Source: a virus. From it: a stretch of 42,152 bases of DNA. Shown here piece by piece: positions 26,621-33,269 of this stretch. Position numbers and translations under genes: made by a program. A model generated the notes under the pieces. That model saw only the letters and a list, made by a program, of their open reading frames with translations, did not search any database and had not been told where the DNA came from. Position 1 is the stretch's first letter; each line of letters opens with the position of its first letter. The stretch covers positions 1-42,152 of IMG/VR virus record IMGVR_UViG_3300035698_007290. One strand, 5' to 3'.

Positions 26621-26874
26621 GCCGATTTCGTAAGGGCGACATCGTCGCCAAGGACCCGGGGACTGCCCGGGAAGAAGAGGCCGAAGTGGTCGATGAGCTT
26701 GACGGCTACGAGGTTCTCCTCGATGGGTCTCTCGGCGGCCCGCTCGTCCAAGTCCGACTAGCTGACGGGTCGCTCTTTACTACCCGCGAGGCTGACTATG
26801 AGCCCCGCGAAGCCATAGCCCACACGCGCGTCCGATGGCGTTCGGGTGAGCGACCGGGAAAGGGCGGCAGATGA
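26617..26874 (+). CDS. Small SH3-like hypothetical protein
   Basis: This 85-residue protein starts MSRFRKGDIV with overlaps at both ends (ATGA at the start and end). It has a KGDIV start and alternating strands (YEVLLDG, PLVQVRLADG), suggesting a small beta-barrel of SH3 or KOW type. No family can be assigned. It is locked into the late operon between the fibre and the PAS protein. Confidence 0.55.
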   Translation: MSRFRKGDIVAKDPGTAREEEAEVVDELDGYEVLLDGSLGGPLVQVRLADGSLFTTREADYEPREAIAHTRVRWRSGERPGKGGR

Positions 26875-27566
26875 CGGCCCCCGAATTCGCGCACTTCGTA
26901 GTGTTCCCGTTACTGGCGTTCGGCCTCGTCGCGCTCTACCTCGTGGAGCACGTCAGGCTTCGGCGCCTGAAGTACACGTCTGCGCTTGCGCTCGACGGCG
27001 CTTCGTACGAGTGGGCCGCCGAGCTATTCGACAATGCCCCCATCGGGATAGCTCTAGTCGACGTGCGTGACGGCGGTTGGCGGCGCGTGAATCGCGAGGC
27101 CGAACGCATCGTCGGTTACTCCTCGGCGGAACTGACGGGGGGAATGTCCTGGCAAGACATGACGACTCAGGACACACGGGCGGGCGATGAAGAGCATGTC
27201 GCGATGGTGTTGACAGGCGAGCAACGCAGGTACTCATATGAAAAGAAGTACGCGACGAAGACGGGCCATATCGTCCCGGTCAAGATCTCCGTCGCGCTGT
27301 CGCGCTGGAAAGGGGAGCCGGTATTCGCCGTCTTCATTGAGGACATGAGCCACGAGTCTGTCTCGCGTGCCAAGTCAGCGGCAGAGCTGCGCGAGCTGCG
27401 CGAGCTGCGCAAGACGGTCGGGCGGCTGAAGAAGAAGAACGAGCACGTCACGCGCCTTGCTATGACCATCGCGGAGGGTGAGACCGAGACGCACCTGCGC
27501 CGCCTGGGCGAGACGGTGGAAGCACGCACCACCGTCTCGAAGAAGAAGCCGGGGCCCATCGCTTGA
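26871..27566 (+). CDS. Membrane-anchored PAS-domain protein
   Basis: This 231-residue protein has a single transmembrane segment (about 9-26), then an Arg-rich stretch HVRLRRLK that by the positive-inside rule puts the rest in the cytoplasm. Residues 48-160 form a PAS domain: LFDNAPIGIALVDV, VNREAERIVGYSSAEL, the EKKYATKTGHIVPVKIS strand pair and PVFAVFIEDMS. A coiled coil with repeated REL follows (about 163-215). There is no kinase, cyclase or HTH output domain. PAS domains sense ligands, redox or light, or drive dimerisation. It sits in the late operon between tail fibre and lysis-like genes, with ATGA at its start and a GTG-free TGA/ACCGTG junction downstream. The PAS call is confident; the function is unknown. 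Confidence 0.8.
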   Translation: MTAPEFAHFVVFPLLAFGLVALYLVEHVRLRRLKYTSALALDGASYEWAAELFDNAPIGIALVDVRDGGWRRVNREAERIVGYSSAELTGGMSWQDMTTQDTRAGDEEHVAMVLTGEQRRYSYEKKYATKTGHIVPVKISVALSRWKGEPVFAVFIEDMSHESVSRAKSAAELRELRELRKTVGRLKKKNEHVTRLAMTIAEGETETHLRRLGETVEARTTVSKKKPGPIA

Positions 27567-28006
27567 CCGTGCCTCTGGATCCGGAGCTACCGGGGATGGT
27601 GGGCCAGCTTCGGGGTGCGCTCGACAGCGTATCCGCCAGCGTGACCCATATGCGCTCGCTAGTGGATGAAGGGAGGCTGGAAGCGGTCGAGGTCCGCTCG
27701 ATTGTGACGGCGCTTGAGAAGGCCACGGAGCGGCTCGAACTCACGGTCCTTACAGGGAACGGGACTGAGAGTCTCAAGGCCATCGTGGCTCGGTCTTCGC
27801 AAGACATCTTGCGTCTAGAGACCGAGCTTGGCGAGATCGGGAAGGACCAGACCGCGCTCAAGCTAGAGCTTCAAGCCGAGCTAAAAGCGCTCGAAACGCG
27901 CGACCGCGCGCAACGTGCTACTCTCGTCACCGCTGCGCTCACCGCTGGCGTGGGGATCATTACCACGCTCGTCCAACTCCTAATGCAGGACCCGCCTACG
28001 TCATGA
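27563..28006 (+). CDS. Tail-anchored coiled-coil membrane protein
   Basis: This 147-residue protein begins at a TTG/GTG-type start overlapping the previous stop (MTVPLDPELPG). Residues about 15-115 are almost wholly helical and charged, with heptad patterns (ETELGEIGKDQTALKLELQ). Residues 118-138 are one hydrophobic span followed by QDPPTS. This shape matches small phage lysis or hemolysin-XhlA-like proteins. Coiled-coil pairing with the PAS protein just upstream is possible but unproven. Confidence 0.6.
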   Translation: MTVPLDPELPGMVGQLRGALDSVSASVTHMRSLVDEGRLEAVEVRSIVTALEKATERLELTVLTGNGTESLKAIVARSSQDILRLETELGEIGKDQTALKLELQAELKALETRDRAQRATLVTAALTAGVGIITTLVQLLMQDPPTS

Positions 28007-28386
28007 CGTTCACCGATACACAGCTAGCCGCAGTCCGCCAAGCCGTCACCGAAGGCGACGTGGGCCGAGCGCTGGAGCGCGAGCTTCTACCCGAGGCCAG
28101 GCGAGTCTTGAGCGGCGCCGCCGAAGACATCGCTCTCTTTGTGCCGCTGTTCACCGAGCAGCTTTTGTATGCACAGATCACCCAGAACGAAGAGGTCACG
28201 GAATCTGTCTTGAGGCAGATGCGCCTTTTGGCGGAGCGTCGGCGCCTGGCGGTGTCCGATGCCGCGTGGGACTCTTTCTCTCGTATCGCGAAGATTGTAT
28301 CGGGCTCTCTTGTCTCCGCGTTAGCGGGGCTTCTGTCCGGCCCTCTCCTTGCTTTGAACCTGACTCCCAAGGGAGAAACCGAATGA
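28003..28386 (+). CDS. Helical hypothetical protein of the lysis-like cluster
   Basis: This 127-residue protein starts at an ATG overlapping the previous stop. It is all helical and ends in a hydrophobic helix (IVSGSLVSALAGLLSGPLLAL). The body has a hydrophobic patch (IALFVPLFTEQLLYAQI). No family is recognised. Its context with two other membrane-associated proteins suggests a role in lysis or the envelope. The next gene starts in its TGA. Confidence 0.55.
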   Translation: MTFTDTQLAAVRQAVTEGDVGRALERELLPEARRVLSGAAEDIALFVPLFTEQLLYAQITQNEEVTESVLRQMRLLAERRRLAVSDAAWDSFSRIAKIVSGSLVSALAGLLSGPLLALNLTPKGETE

Positions 28387-28841
28387 AACAAGCACCACAC
28401 TGGCAGCGGCTCCTATTGACCCTCGTCTTCCTTGTGGGAGGGTTCGTCCTCTTGATCGCAGGGGAGGGCGATGCAGTAAAGATCGGCGGCGGGATCATCG
28501 TAACGGTGGGCGGCGTAGTCGCTGTGGCGTGGGGCGTCGTGAAGAGACCGAAGGGTGCCGGGCTGTTCCTTGGTGCCGTCTTGGCGGCGGGGTGCCTGCC
28601 GGGCTGCTTGAGCCCCGGCCCCGGCTTCTTGAAGCGGGACGCCATCGCCCCGAGCGTGACCGCGATCGTCGAGCGGCACGACGCTATGCTGCGCGCCGAT
28701 CCTGATATCGACCCCATTGCGCGCACGGTGTTCCTCAACGAGTCGGCGATCCTGCTGAACCTCGTGGCGGGCGACCTGAGCGCACCGCTGCCAATCGAGC
28801 CTGCGGCGCCTATCCACGTCGAGCCTGGACCGACTCGCTGA
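28383..28841 (+). CDS. Multi-span membrane protein with possible lipobox (holin- or spanin-like)
   Basis: This 152-residue protein has hydrophobic spans at about 8-27 and 34-53 and a third (58-70) that ends in LAAGCLPGC. That segment could be a lipobox, so the C-terminal part might be processed as a lipoprotein. The C-terminal half is polar and Pro-rich at the end. A class I holin would have three spans; a lipid-modified outer-membrane spanin would fit the second reading. No endolysin lies nearby. Last gene of the late operon. Confidence 0.5.
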   Translation: MKQAPHWQRLLLTLVFLVGGFVLLIAGEGDAVKIGGGIIVTVGGVVAVAWGVVKRPKGAGLFLGAVLAAGCLPGCLSPGPGFLKRDAIAPSVTAIVERHDAMLRADPDIDPIARTVFLNESAILLNLVAGDLSAPLPIEPAAPIHVEPGPTR

Positions 28842-28852
28842 CCTACCCCCAC

Positions 28853-28938
28853 CGGGCAGAAACAGTGGGCACTAACAGTCCGGACTGTTTCTCCGAGCGG
28901 CGGGCAGAAACAGTGGGCACTAACAGTCGACACTGTTA
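28853..28938. repeat. Direct and inverted AACAGT repeat cluster
   Basis: A 28-base unit occurs twice exactly (28853-28880 and 28901-28928, period 48). Each copy feeds a dyad of the form AACAGT-N4-ACTGTT, at 28874-28889 (AACAGTCCGGACTGTT, perfect palindrome) and 28922-28937. The nine-base arms AGAAACAGT and ACTGTTTCT alternate through it. It looks like a multi-site operator or a stack of alternative hairpins. An inverted copy of part of it occurs at 39.2 kb. Confidence 0.8.
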
Positions 28939-29029
28939 CAGTCCTGCCCACCCCCGGCGACGGCAGCCCCACACTGCCTGGCGCCACATCGCTCGACGCC
29001 GCTTCCCCCCGGGCAGGCATCGAACGAAC

Positions 29030-29062
29030 GAGCCCCAAGCTGCACCGCGCGGCTTGGGGCTC
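29030..29062. terminator. Probable bidirectional terminator hairpin
   Basis: GAGCCCCAAGC (29030-29040), an 11-base loop and the exact complement GCTTGGGGCTC (29052-29062) lie between the convergent ends of the late operon and the leftward operon. No U tract follows on either strand, so the terminator call rests on position and stem strength. Confidence 0.5.
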
Positions 29063-29122
29063 ACCTCCTTGCTGGGGGCCGTGATTCAGCGCACACTGAA
29101 CCGGAGCGGACGCACGGTTATC

Positions 29123-29410
29123 CTACCGTGGGGGCTTCGGGTTCGCTCGGACGACGAGTTCGCCGTCCACGCTTTCAAGTGTGATCCCGCCCAGGTTGAC
29201 AGGAGGCGGCGCAGGCGGCGCCACAAGCTCGCCAGTCGCTCCGAGCAGATCAGCGGCCCGCTCGACCGCCTGCTCAAGCTCGCCGTCAGAGAACGTCTGG
29301 AGCACCTCCTGGACAGCGTTCGCAAGCTCCACCAACGAGGCCTGTGTCCGGTTGAGTCCATGGAGGACGAGGAGGAGTGCGGTGGCGGGGCTTGCGTTGG
29401 GGTCAGTCAT
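29123..29410 (-). CDS. Leftward hypothetical protein
   Basis: This 95-residue protein starts MTDPNASPAT. It has one long amphipathic helical region (ASLVELANAVQEVLQTF, then ELEQAVERAADLLG) followed by a Pro-rich linker and a short C-terminal strand. Its ATG overlaps the TAA of the gene upstream on the same strand (TAATG), supporting both as one operon. Function unknown; leftward genes next to the switch region may be regulatory. Confidence 0.55.
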   Translation of the reverse strand: MTDPNASPATALLLVLHGLNRTQASLVELANAVQEVLQTFSDGELEQAVERAADLLGATGELVAPPAPPPVNLGGITLESVDGELVVRANPKPPR

Positions 29411-29634
29411 TAGCTAGAGGCGTTGGCCACGGCGCGCCACTCGGCGCGGCGGGCGGCGGCAGATTCGCTGGCGGGGAAGTTGGCGTCAGCCTCTTGCTTG
29501 TTAGAGACCGGGACCGGCTGGCGCTCTTCATCGTACATTTTGCCGTGGACACGGCAGCACGCCTTGGCTTTCAGGAGAGTTCGGTGGAGGGATCCGCAGC
29601 CGAGCGCAGTAGTGGAGTAGCAGCTGAAAGCCAT
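29410..29634 (-). CDS. Leftward small cysteine-rich protein
   Basis: This 74-residue protein starts MAFSCYSTTA. It has cysteines at 5, 13, 26 and 27 and a nearby His30, which could hold a metal ion. It has a purine-rich AAAGGA sequence 8 bases before its ATG, so unlike most rightward genes it appears to use a Shine-Dalgarno site. It is first in the leftward operon facing the HTH gene. No family is recognised. Confidence 0.5.
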   Translation of the reverse strand: MAFSCYSTTALGCGSLHRTLLKAKACCRVHGKMYDEERQPVPVSNKQEADANFPASESAAARRAEWRAVANASS

Positions 29635-29674
29635 GGGAGTGGTCCTTTTGGTTCGAGGTTTAGCCGTTGAGTGT

Positions 29675-29737
29675 CGGTGCCGGGAACGTCCCGGTGCGAC
29701 AAGGGAGAGATTACAGCACCGACCGATCCCCGGTGCG
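29675..29737. promoter_or_regulatory. CGGTGC half-site array in divergent control region
   Basis: Within 63 bp the hexamer CGGTGC appears at 29675-29680, 29692-29697 and 29731-29736 and its complement GCACCG at 29716-29721. One hairpin (29677-29697) is formed within it. The array lies between the leftward operon and the rightward HTH gene, the expected place for a regulator's operators. Promoter boxes are not clear. The remainder of the 29635-29803 gap shows nothing else. Confidence 0.5.
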
Positions 29738-29803
29738 GCATTACAAGGGGACATTTACCGGAAAATCGAGCGGAGCGCCGACGCCGTCGCTTACCTTACG
29801 CCC

Positions 29804-30118
29804 ATGGCAACGCAGCAGAAGACGAGGGCGAAGGCCCCGAAGAAGGTCTCCGTCCGGCGTGGGCGCCCCCGAGCCGAGCGGGCCGCGTGGTCCGGCCCCC
29901 GGGTCTACGCGCTCATGGCCGAGATAGGAATGACGATCGACGGGCTGGCCCGTGCAGGAGGAGTGGCGCGGTCCACGGCGTACAAGTGGCAGTCCCCCGG
30001 CGTGCGGGGCTGCTCGCCCACGGTTGAGCAGGCGTTCGCTATTCGGTTGGTGCTTGGTGCGAAGCTCAAGCGCACCATTCGCCCGGCGGACGTCGCGCCG
30101 AAGAAGAGGGCGGGGTAA
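29804..30118 (+). CDS. HTH DNA-binding protein, probable switch regulator
   Basis: This 104-residue basic protein has a Lys/Arg-rich N-terminal tail (including VRRGRPRAER, AT-hook-like) and a helix-turn-helix at about 42-62 (MTIDGLARAGGVARSTAYKWQ). The basic C-terminus ends PKKRAG. It resembles Cro/CI-type or Xre-type HTH proteins. It is the first rightward gene after the divergent control region, and the helicase starts in its TAA, so it probably regulates the DNA-metabolism operon and possibly the leftward genes. ATG preferred over the long upstream frame, which would cross the operator array. Confidence 0.7.
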   Translation: MATQQKTRAKAPKKVSVRRGRPRAERAAWSGPRVYALMAEIGMTIDGLARAGGVARSTAYKWQSPGVRGCSPTVEQAFAIRLVLGAKLKRTIRPADVAPKKRAG

Positions 30119-31623
30119 TGGGGCTCGACACCAAGCGGCCTAAAACCCACGATGACTTCACGGTGACGCCTATCGGCAGCCCGCCGCCGCCATGGGGCCA
30201 CCAGCGCGACGGCACGGCGCACTTGCTGGACAAGCCCTACGCGTACCTCGACGTCCCGATGGGCGGCGGTAAGTCACGGATGACCATCGACGCCTTCGAG
30301 GCTACGAACGCCGACGCCGTCGTGGTGCTGTGCCCCAAGCACGTCGTCGATGACGTGTGGCCGTCACAGTTCGCGACGTGGGCGAAGCGTGAATGGGTCG
30401 TCGTTCCGATCACGGCGTTCAGGGGGACGCTTGAGTCGCGCGTCGTGAAGCTGGAGAAGCTGCGCCTGGCTGCGATCATGCTCAAGAAGCCGTTCGCCAT
30501 CGTCATGAACTACGAAGCGTTCCGCGCGCCCGCAATCATGCGGTGGCTCATGAAGGTGCCCAAGTGGGATTGGCTCGCGTACGACGAGGCGCAGAAGCTC
30601 AAGTCATCGCGCGGCGTTACGTCGAAGGCGGCGGCGAAGGTGTCGCGCAACGCGAAGAGAATCGTGGGCATGTCGGGAACGCCGATGCCGCACTCCCCGC
30701 TCGACGTGTTCGGCCAGTTCCGCGCGATCGCCCCGTGGCTCTACGGACAGAGCTACGTCCGCTTCCGGAGCGAGTTCGCACTCATGGGCGGGTTCAAGGG
30801 CAAGCAGGTGATCGGCTATCGGAACAACGAGGAGCTTGCGCGGCGCATGGGCACGGTCACGTTCAAGGTGAACCGCGCGGATCTCGATCTCAAGCTGCCG
30901 GGCTCGACGCACCAAGTCGTTCACGTGGGGCTGTCACGTCCGGCGCAGAAGCTTTACGACGCGTTGAACGACGGACTCGTGGCGGGGCTCGACAGCGGGC
31001 AGATCACCGTAGCGAACGGTCTCGTGAAGCTCCTGCGAATGCAGCAGCTTTGCTCGGGGCTCGCGGTGCTCGATGACGTATGCGACGACGAAGGCAACAT
31101 CAAGACGCCGGAACAAATCGCATCGGAGATCGCATCGGGCGATATCGCGGGACGCGAGAAGCGAGTCGTGTGCAACGCCAAGCGGGACGCGCTCACATCC
31201 ATCCTGGAAAGCACAAACGAGCCCGTGGTCGTCATGGGCCAGTTTCGGCGCGACATGGAAATGGTTCACGAGGCCGCAGAGTCTGCGGGCGTGACGTCGA
31301 TGGAATTGTCGGGGCGGTCCAAACAGCTCGCGGAATGGAAGGCGGGCGGCGCGCAGGTGCTGGCGGCGCAGATCAAGTCGGCGGGGATCGGAATCTCGCT
31401 CGTCCGTGCGCCGCACCATGTCTACCTTTCGACGGGGTTCGACATGGGGCTCTACGAACAGAGCCTCGCGCGCACCGACCGGCCTGGGCAGACCCAGCGG
31501 GTCAGCTACTACCACATTCGGGCGCGGAAGACGGTCGACGATATCGTGGCCAAGGTGTTAGAGCAGCGAGCTGACCTTGTCGCAGGCGTGCTTGCGATGA
31601 TGCAGCAGGGCGGGGCCCAGTGA
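30118..31623 (+). CDS. SNF2-type (SF2) DNA helicase/translocase
   Basis: This 501-residue ATPase has Walker A at 47-53 (PMGGGKS), the DEAQ box at 156-159, motif III SGTP at 186-189, and C-terminal motifs V and VI (QIKSAGIGISL and SLARTDRPGQTQR). The order and the DEAQ box are typical of SNF2-like translocases in phage replication or recombination modules. No nuclease domain is fused. It is translationally coupled to the HTH gene. Likely role: DNA remodelling during replication or recombination. Confidence 0.88.
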   Translation: MGLDTKRPKTHDDFTVTPIGSPPPPWGHQRDGTAHLLDKPYAYLDVPMGGGKSRMTIDAFEATNADAVVVLCPKHVVDDVWPSQFATWAKREWVVVPITAFRGTLESRVVKLEKLRLAAIMLKKPFAIVMNYEAFRAPAIMRWLMKVPKWDWLAYDEAQKLKSSRGVTSKAAAKVSRNAKRIVGMSGTPMPHSPLDVFGQFRAIAPWLYGQSYVRFRSEFALMGGFKGKQVIGYRNNEELARRMGTVTFKVNRADLDLKLPGSTHQVVHVGLSRPAQKLYDALNDGLVAGLDSGQITVANGLVKLLRMQQLCSGLAVLDDVCDDEGNIKTPEQIASEIASGDIAGREKRVVCNAKRDALTSILESTNEPVVVMGQFRRDMEMVHEAAESAGVTSMELSGRSKQLAEWKAGGAQVLAAQIKSAGIGISLVRAPHHVYLSTGFDMGLYEQSLARTDRPGQTQRVSYYHIRARKTVDDIVAKVLEQRADLVAGVLAMMQQGGAQ

Positions 31624-31668
31624 TTTTCGCGAAAAGGCTGTTGACCGGACGGCGGATCACCCGATACC
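31624..31668 (+). promoter_or_regulatory. Putative promoter with upstream palindrome
   Basis: TTGACC (31641-31646) is followed after 16 bases by GATACC (31663-31668), just before the gene at 31681. A perfect 12-bp palindrome TTTTCGCGAAAA (31624-31635) lies directly upstream and could bind a regulator. The pair resembles the promoter of the ribbon-helix-helix gene. Confidence 0.45.
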
Positions 31669-31680
31669 GTTCCTGACATC

Positions 31681-32196
31681 ATGACGAACAACCAATCAAC
31701 CGAAACGGCGCTGACGCCAACGACCGACCAACTCCCCGAAGGCGCCTCTCTCCACCAAGTCGCAACGCGCTACGTCGAGATCGACGATCAGATTGCCGAC
31801 GCAAAAGACGCGGTGAGCGCGCTCACAAAAGCCAAGGCCGCTGTCGGCGAAAAGCTCTTGGAAGGAATGATCGTCGAGGGTGCGCCGTCCGTCGAGGTCA
31901 TGGACGGTGAGGGGCGCAAGGCGAAGATCTACCCCGCGTCCCGCACGTTCGCCCGGCGTGACCCCGAGACGTCAGAAGAGGACTTCATGAAGGCGCTGAA
32001 GGAGTCGGGAAACGAGGCGCTGATAAAGCACACCGTCAACTCCAACTCGCTGTCGGCGTTGGTGCGCGAGGCGGCGGCGGCGGCAGGCGTGGACGAGTGC
32101 GGCGCCGAGAAGATCAAGGGCGCGTTAGACTCGCGGCTCGCCAGCGTGATCGCCGTATCAACCACGCCGACGCTTGCGATCAGGAGGACGAAGTGA
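31681..32196 (+). CDS. Coiled-coil hypothetical protein of the replication module
   Basis: This 171-residue protein has a helical N-terminal half with heptad-like repeats (VATRYVEIDDQIADAKDAVSAL) followed by a beta segment with GRKAKIYP and ARRDPET, then a helical tail. The layout recalls Siphovirus Gp157-type proteins, which often sit beside recombinases. The match is weak. It has its own probable promoter and no Shine-Dalgarno sequence. Confidence 0.55.
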   Translation: MTNNQSTETALTPTTDQLPEGASLHQVATRYVEIDDQIADAKDAVSALTKAKAAVGEKLLEGMIVEGAPSVEVMDGEGRKAKIYPASRTFARRDPETSEEDFMKALKESGNEALIKHTVNSNSLSALVREAAAAAGVDECGAEKIKGALDSRLASVIAVSTTPTLAIRRTK

Positions 32197-32327
32197 GCGA
32201 TCTTCCGGAAAAGGCAATCGAAGCGGTGGGTAAGGCGCTGGCTACCGGGGGCACGGAAACGATCGCAACGGTCCTTGATAGAGTCCCCGGGCTGTCGCCC
32301 AAGCGGCTCGTAGACGAACCAGGCTGA
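32193..32327 (+). CDS. Very small hypothetical protein
   Basis: A 44-residue frame begins at GTG overlapping the previous stop (GTGA): MSDLPEKAIEAVGKAL followed by a short helix and ending LVDEPG. The overlap and the helical composition support translation. Function unknown. Confidence 0.45.
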   Translation: MSDLPEKAIEAVGKALATGGTETIATVLDRVPGLSPKRLVDEPG

Positions 32328-32394
32328 CAACGACGCAGCCAAGATGAACTAGCCGTCGTCCATTTTCCCCTTCACACAAAAACACCAAGACACC

Positions 32395-33159
32395 ATGACT
32401 CCCAAAGCAAAAGACACCACTACCCCCGAGCCTGAAGCAGGGCTCATCGTTCCCGTAGACCAAGGCGGGTTCGTCGTTCTTGCCGACGAAGAGGCGGCGA
32501 GCCTCATCGCGGAGATTGCGCCAACACCGGCGGACCTACAAAAGATCGTCGTTCCATCGGGCACGTCGGGGGCGTTCTTCACCGTCCAGGCGCTCGACGG
32601 GGACCGGCCTGAAAAGGAGCTGGAAGTAATCGTCGCGTGGAAGAGCCCGACTGAGCGATCGTTCTACGCTGCGCCAATCGGTGAATGCCAATCCGGTCCA
32701 CCGCACTGCTCGTCACCGGACGGCAAGATGGGATACGGGATGCGTGACGTGGACGAGATCTTGAAGCACGCAGGAGACTTCGGCCCCGAGGACGGTTCCG
32801 AAATGGCGTGCGCCGAATGCGCGTGGTCGCAGTACGGATCGAGCCTCGAAGGTAAGAAGGGCCAGGCGTGCGGGCAGCGCATTCGGATGATCGTCTTCGA
32901 CCGCGAGGGCATCGTTCCGATGGTCGTGCAGATCCCAGCGGCGAGCCTCAAGGGCCTGCGTCAATTCGAAATGAAGCTGCTCAACGCCCGCAAGCGCGTG
33001 GCGCAGGTGGTGACGAGGCTCACCCTGGCAAAGCAGAGCGGCAGCCCGGACTACTTCACGATCGAATTCGAGTACGTGCGCGATCTGGAGAAAGGCGAGC
33101 TTGCGCGGCTCGCCACGTTCGCAGAGTCGATCAGCGAGGCCGTGACCGTGGCACGCTGA
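32395..33159 (+). CDS. Zinc-binding, possible ssDNA-binding protein
   Basis: This 254-residue protein has a central cysteine cluster: Cys98 and Cys105 in PPHCSSPDGKMGYG, then CAEC (139-142) and Cys159 in KKGQACGQR. It continues with IVPMVVQIPAASLKGLRQFE and a beta pair, a layout I associate with phage proteins of the ssDNA-binding/replication module. The PPHC-S-DG and GKACG-type motifs are the recognisable parts. It precedes a primase, which supports the role. The family name cannot be given with confidence. The ATG lies after a strikingly C/A-rich leader. Confidence 0.55.
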   Translation: MTPKAKDTTTPEPEAGLIVPVDQGGFVVLADEEAASLIAEIAPTPADLQKIVVPSGTSGAFFTVQALDGDRPEKELEVIVAWKSPTERSFYAAPIGECQSGPPHCSSPDGKMGYGMRDVDEILKHAGDFGPEDGSEMACAECAWSQYGSSLEGKKGQACGQRIRMIVFDREGIVPMVVQIPAASLKGLRQFEMKLLNARKRVAQVVTRLTLAKQSGSPDYFTIEFEYVRDLEKGELARLATFAESISEAVTVAR

Positions 33160-33209
33160 TAAATACCGGCCCGGGGTCCGTGGCTTCGGCCCGGACCGAT
33201 ACAAGGGAG

Positions 33210-33237
33210 GGCCGGGGCTTCGTGGGGAGTCCCGGCC
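33210..33237 (+). terminator. Weak terminator or processing hairpin
   Basis: GGCCGGG (33210-33216) pairs with CCCGGCC (33231-33237), followed by TGATCGTTTCTG, a short U-rich run. It lies between the zinc protein and the primase and may reduce or process read-through. Confidence 0.45.
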
Positions 33238-33269
33238 TGATCGTTTCTGCCTAACCCAACTGCACCCGA

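Noticed and set aside
26871-27566. Reading the PAS protein as an inner-membrane spanin (one N-terminal span plus coiled coil)
   Set aside because: The Arg-rich flank after the span predicts a cytoplasmic C-terminus, and the PAS domain pattern is strong.
28853-28938. Possible CRISPR-like array
   Set aside because: Only two repeat units, a palindromic core and no cas genes.
28865-29413. Rightward frame covering the repeat cluster and the leftward gene
   Set aside because: Arg/His-rich translation and overlap with repeats and a better leftward gene with a TAATG junction.
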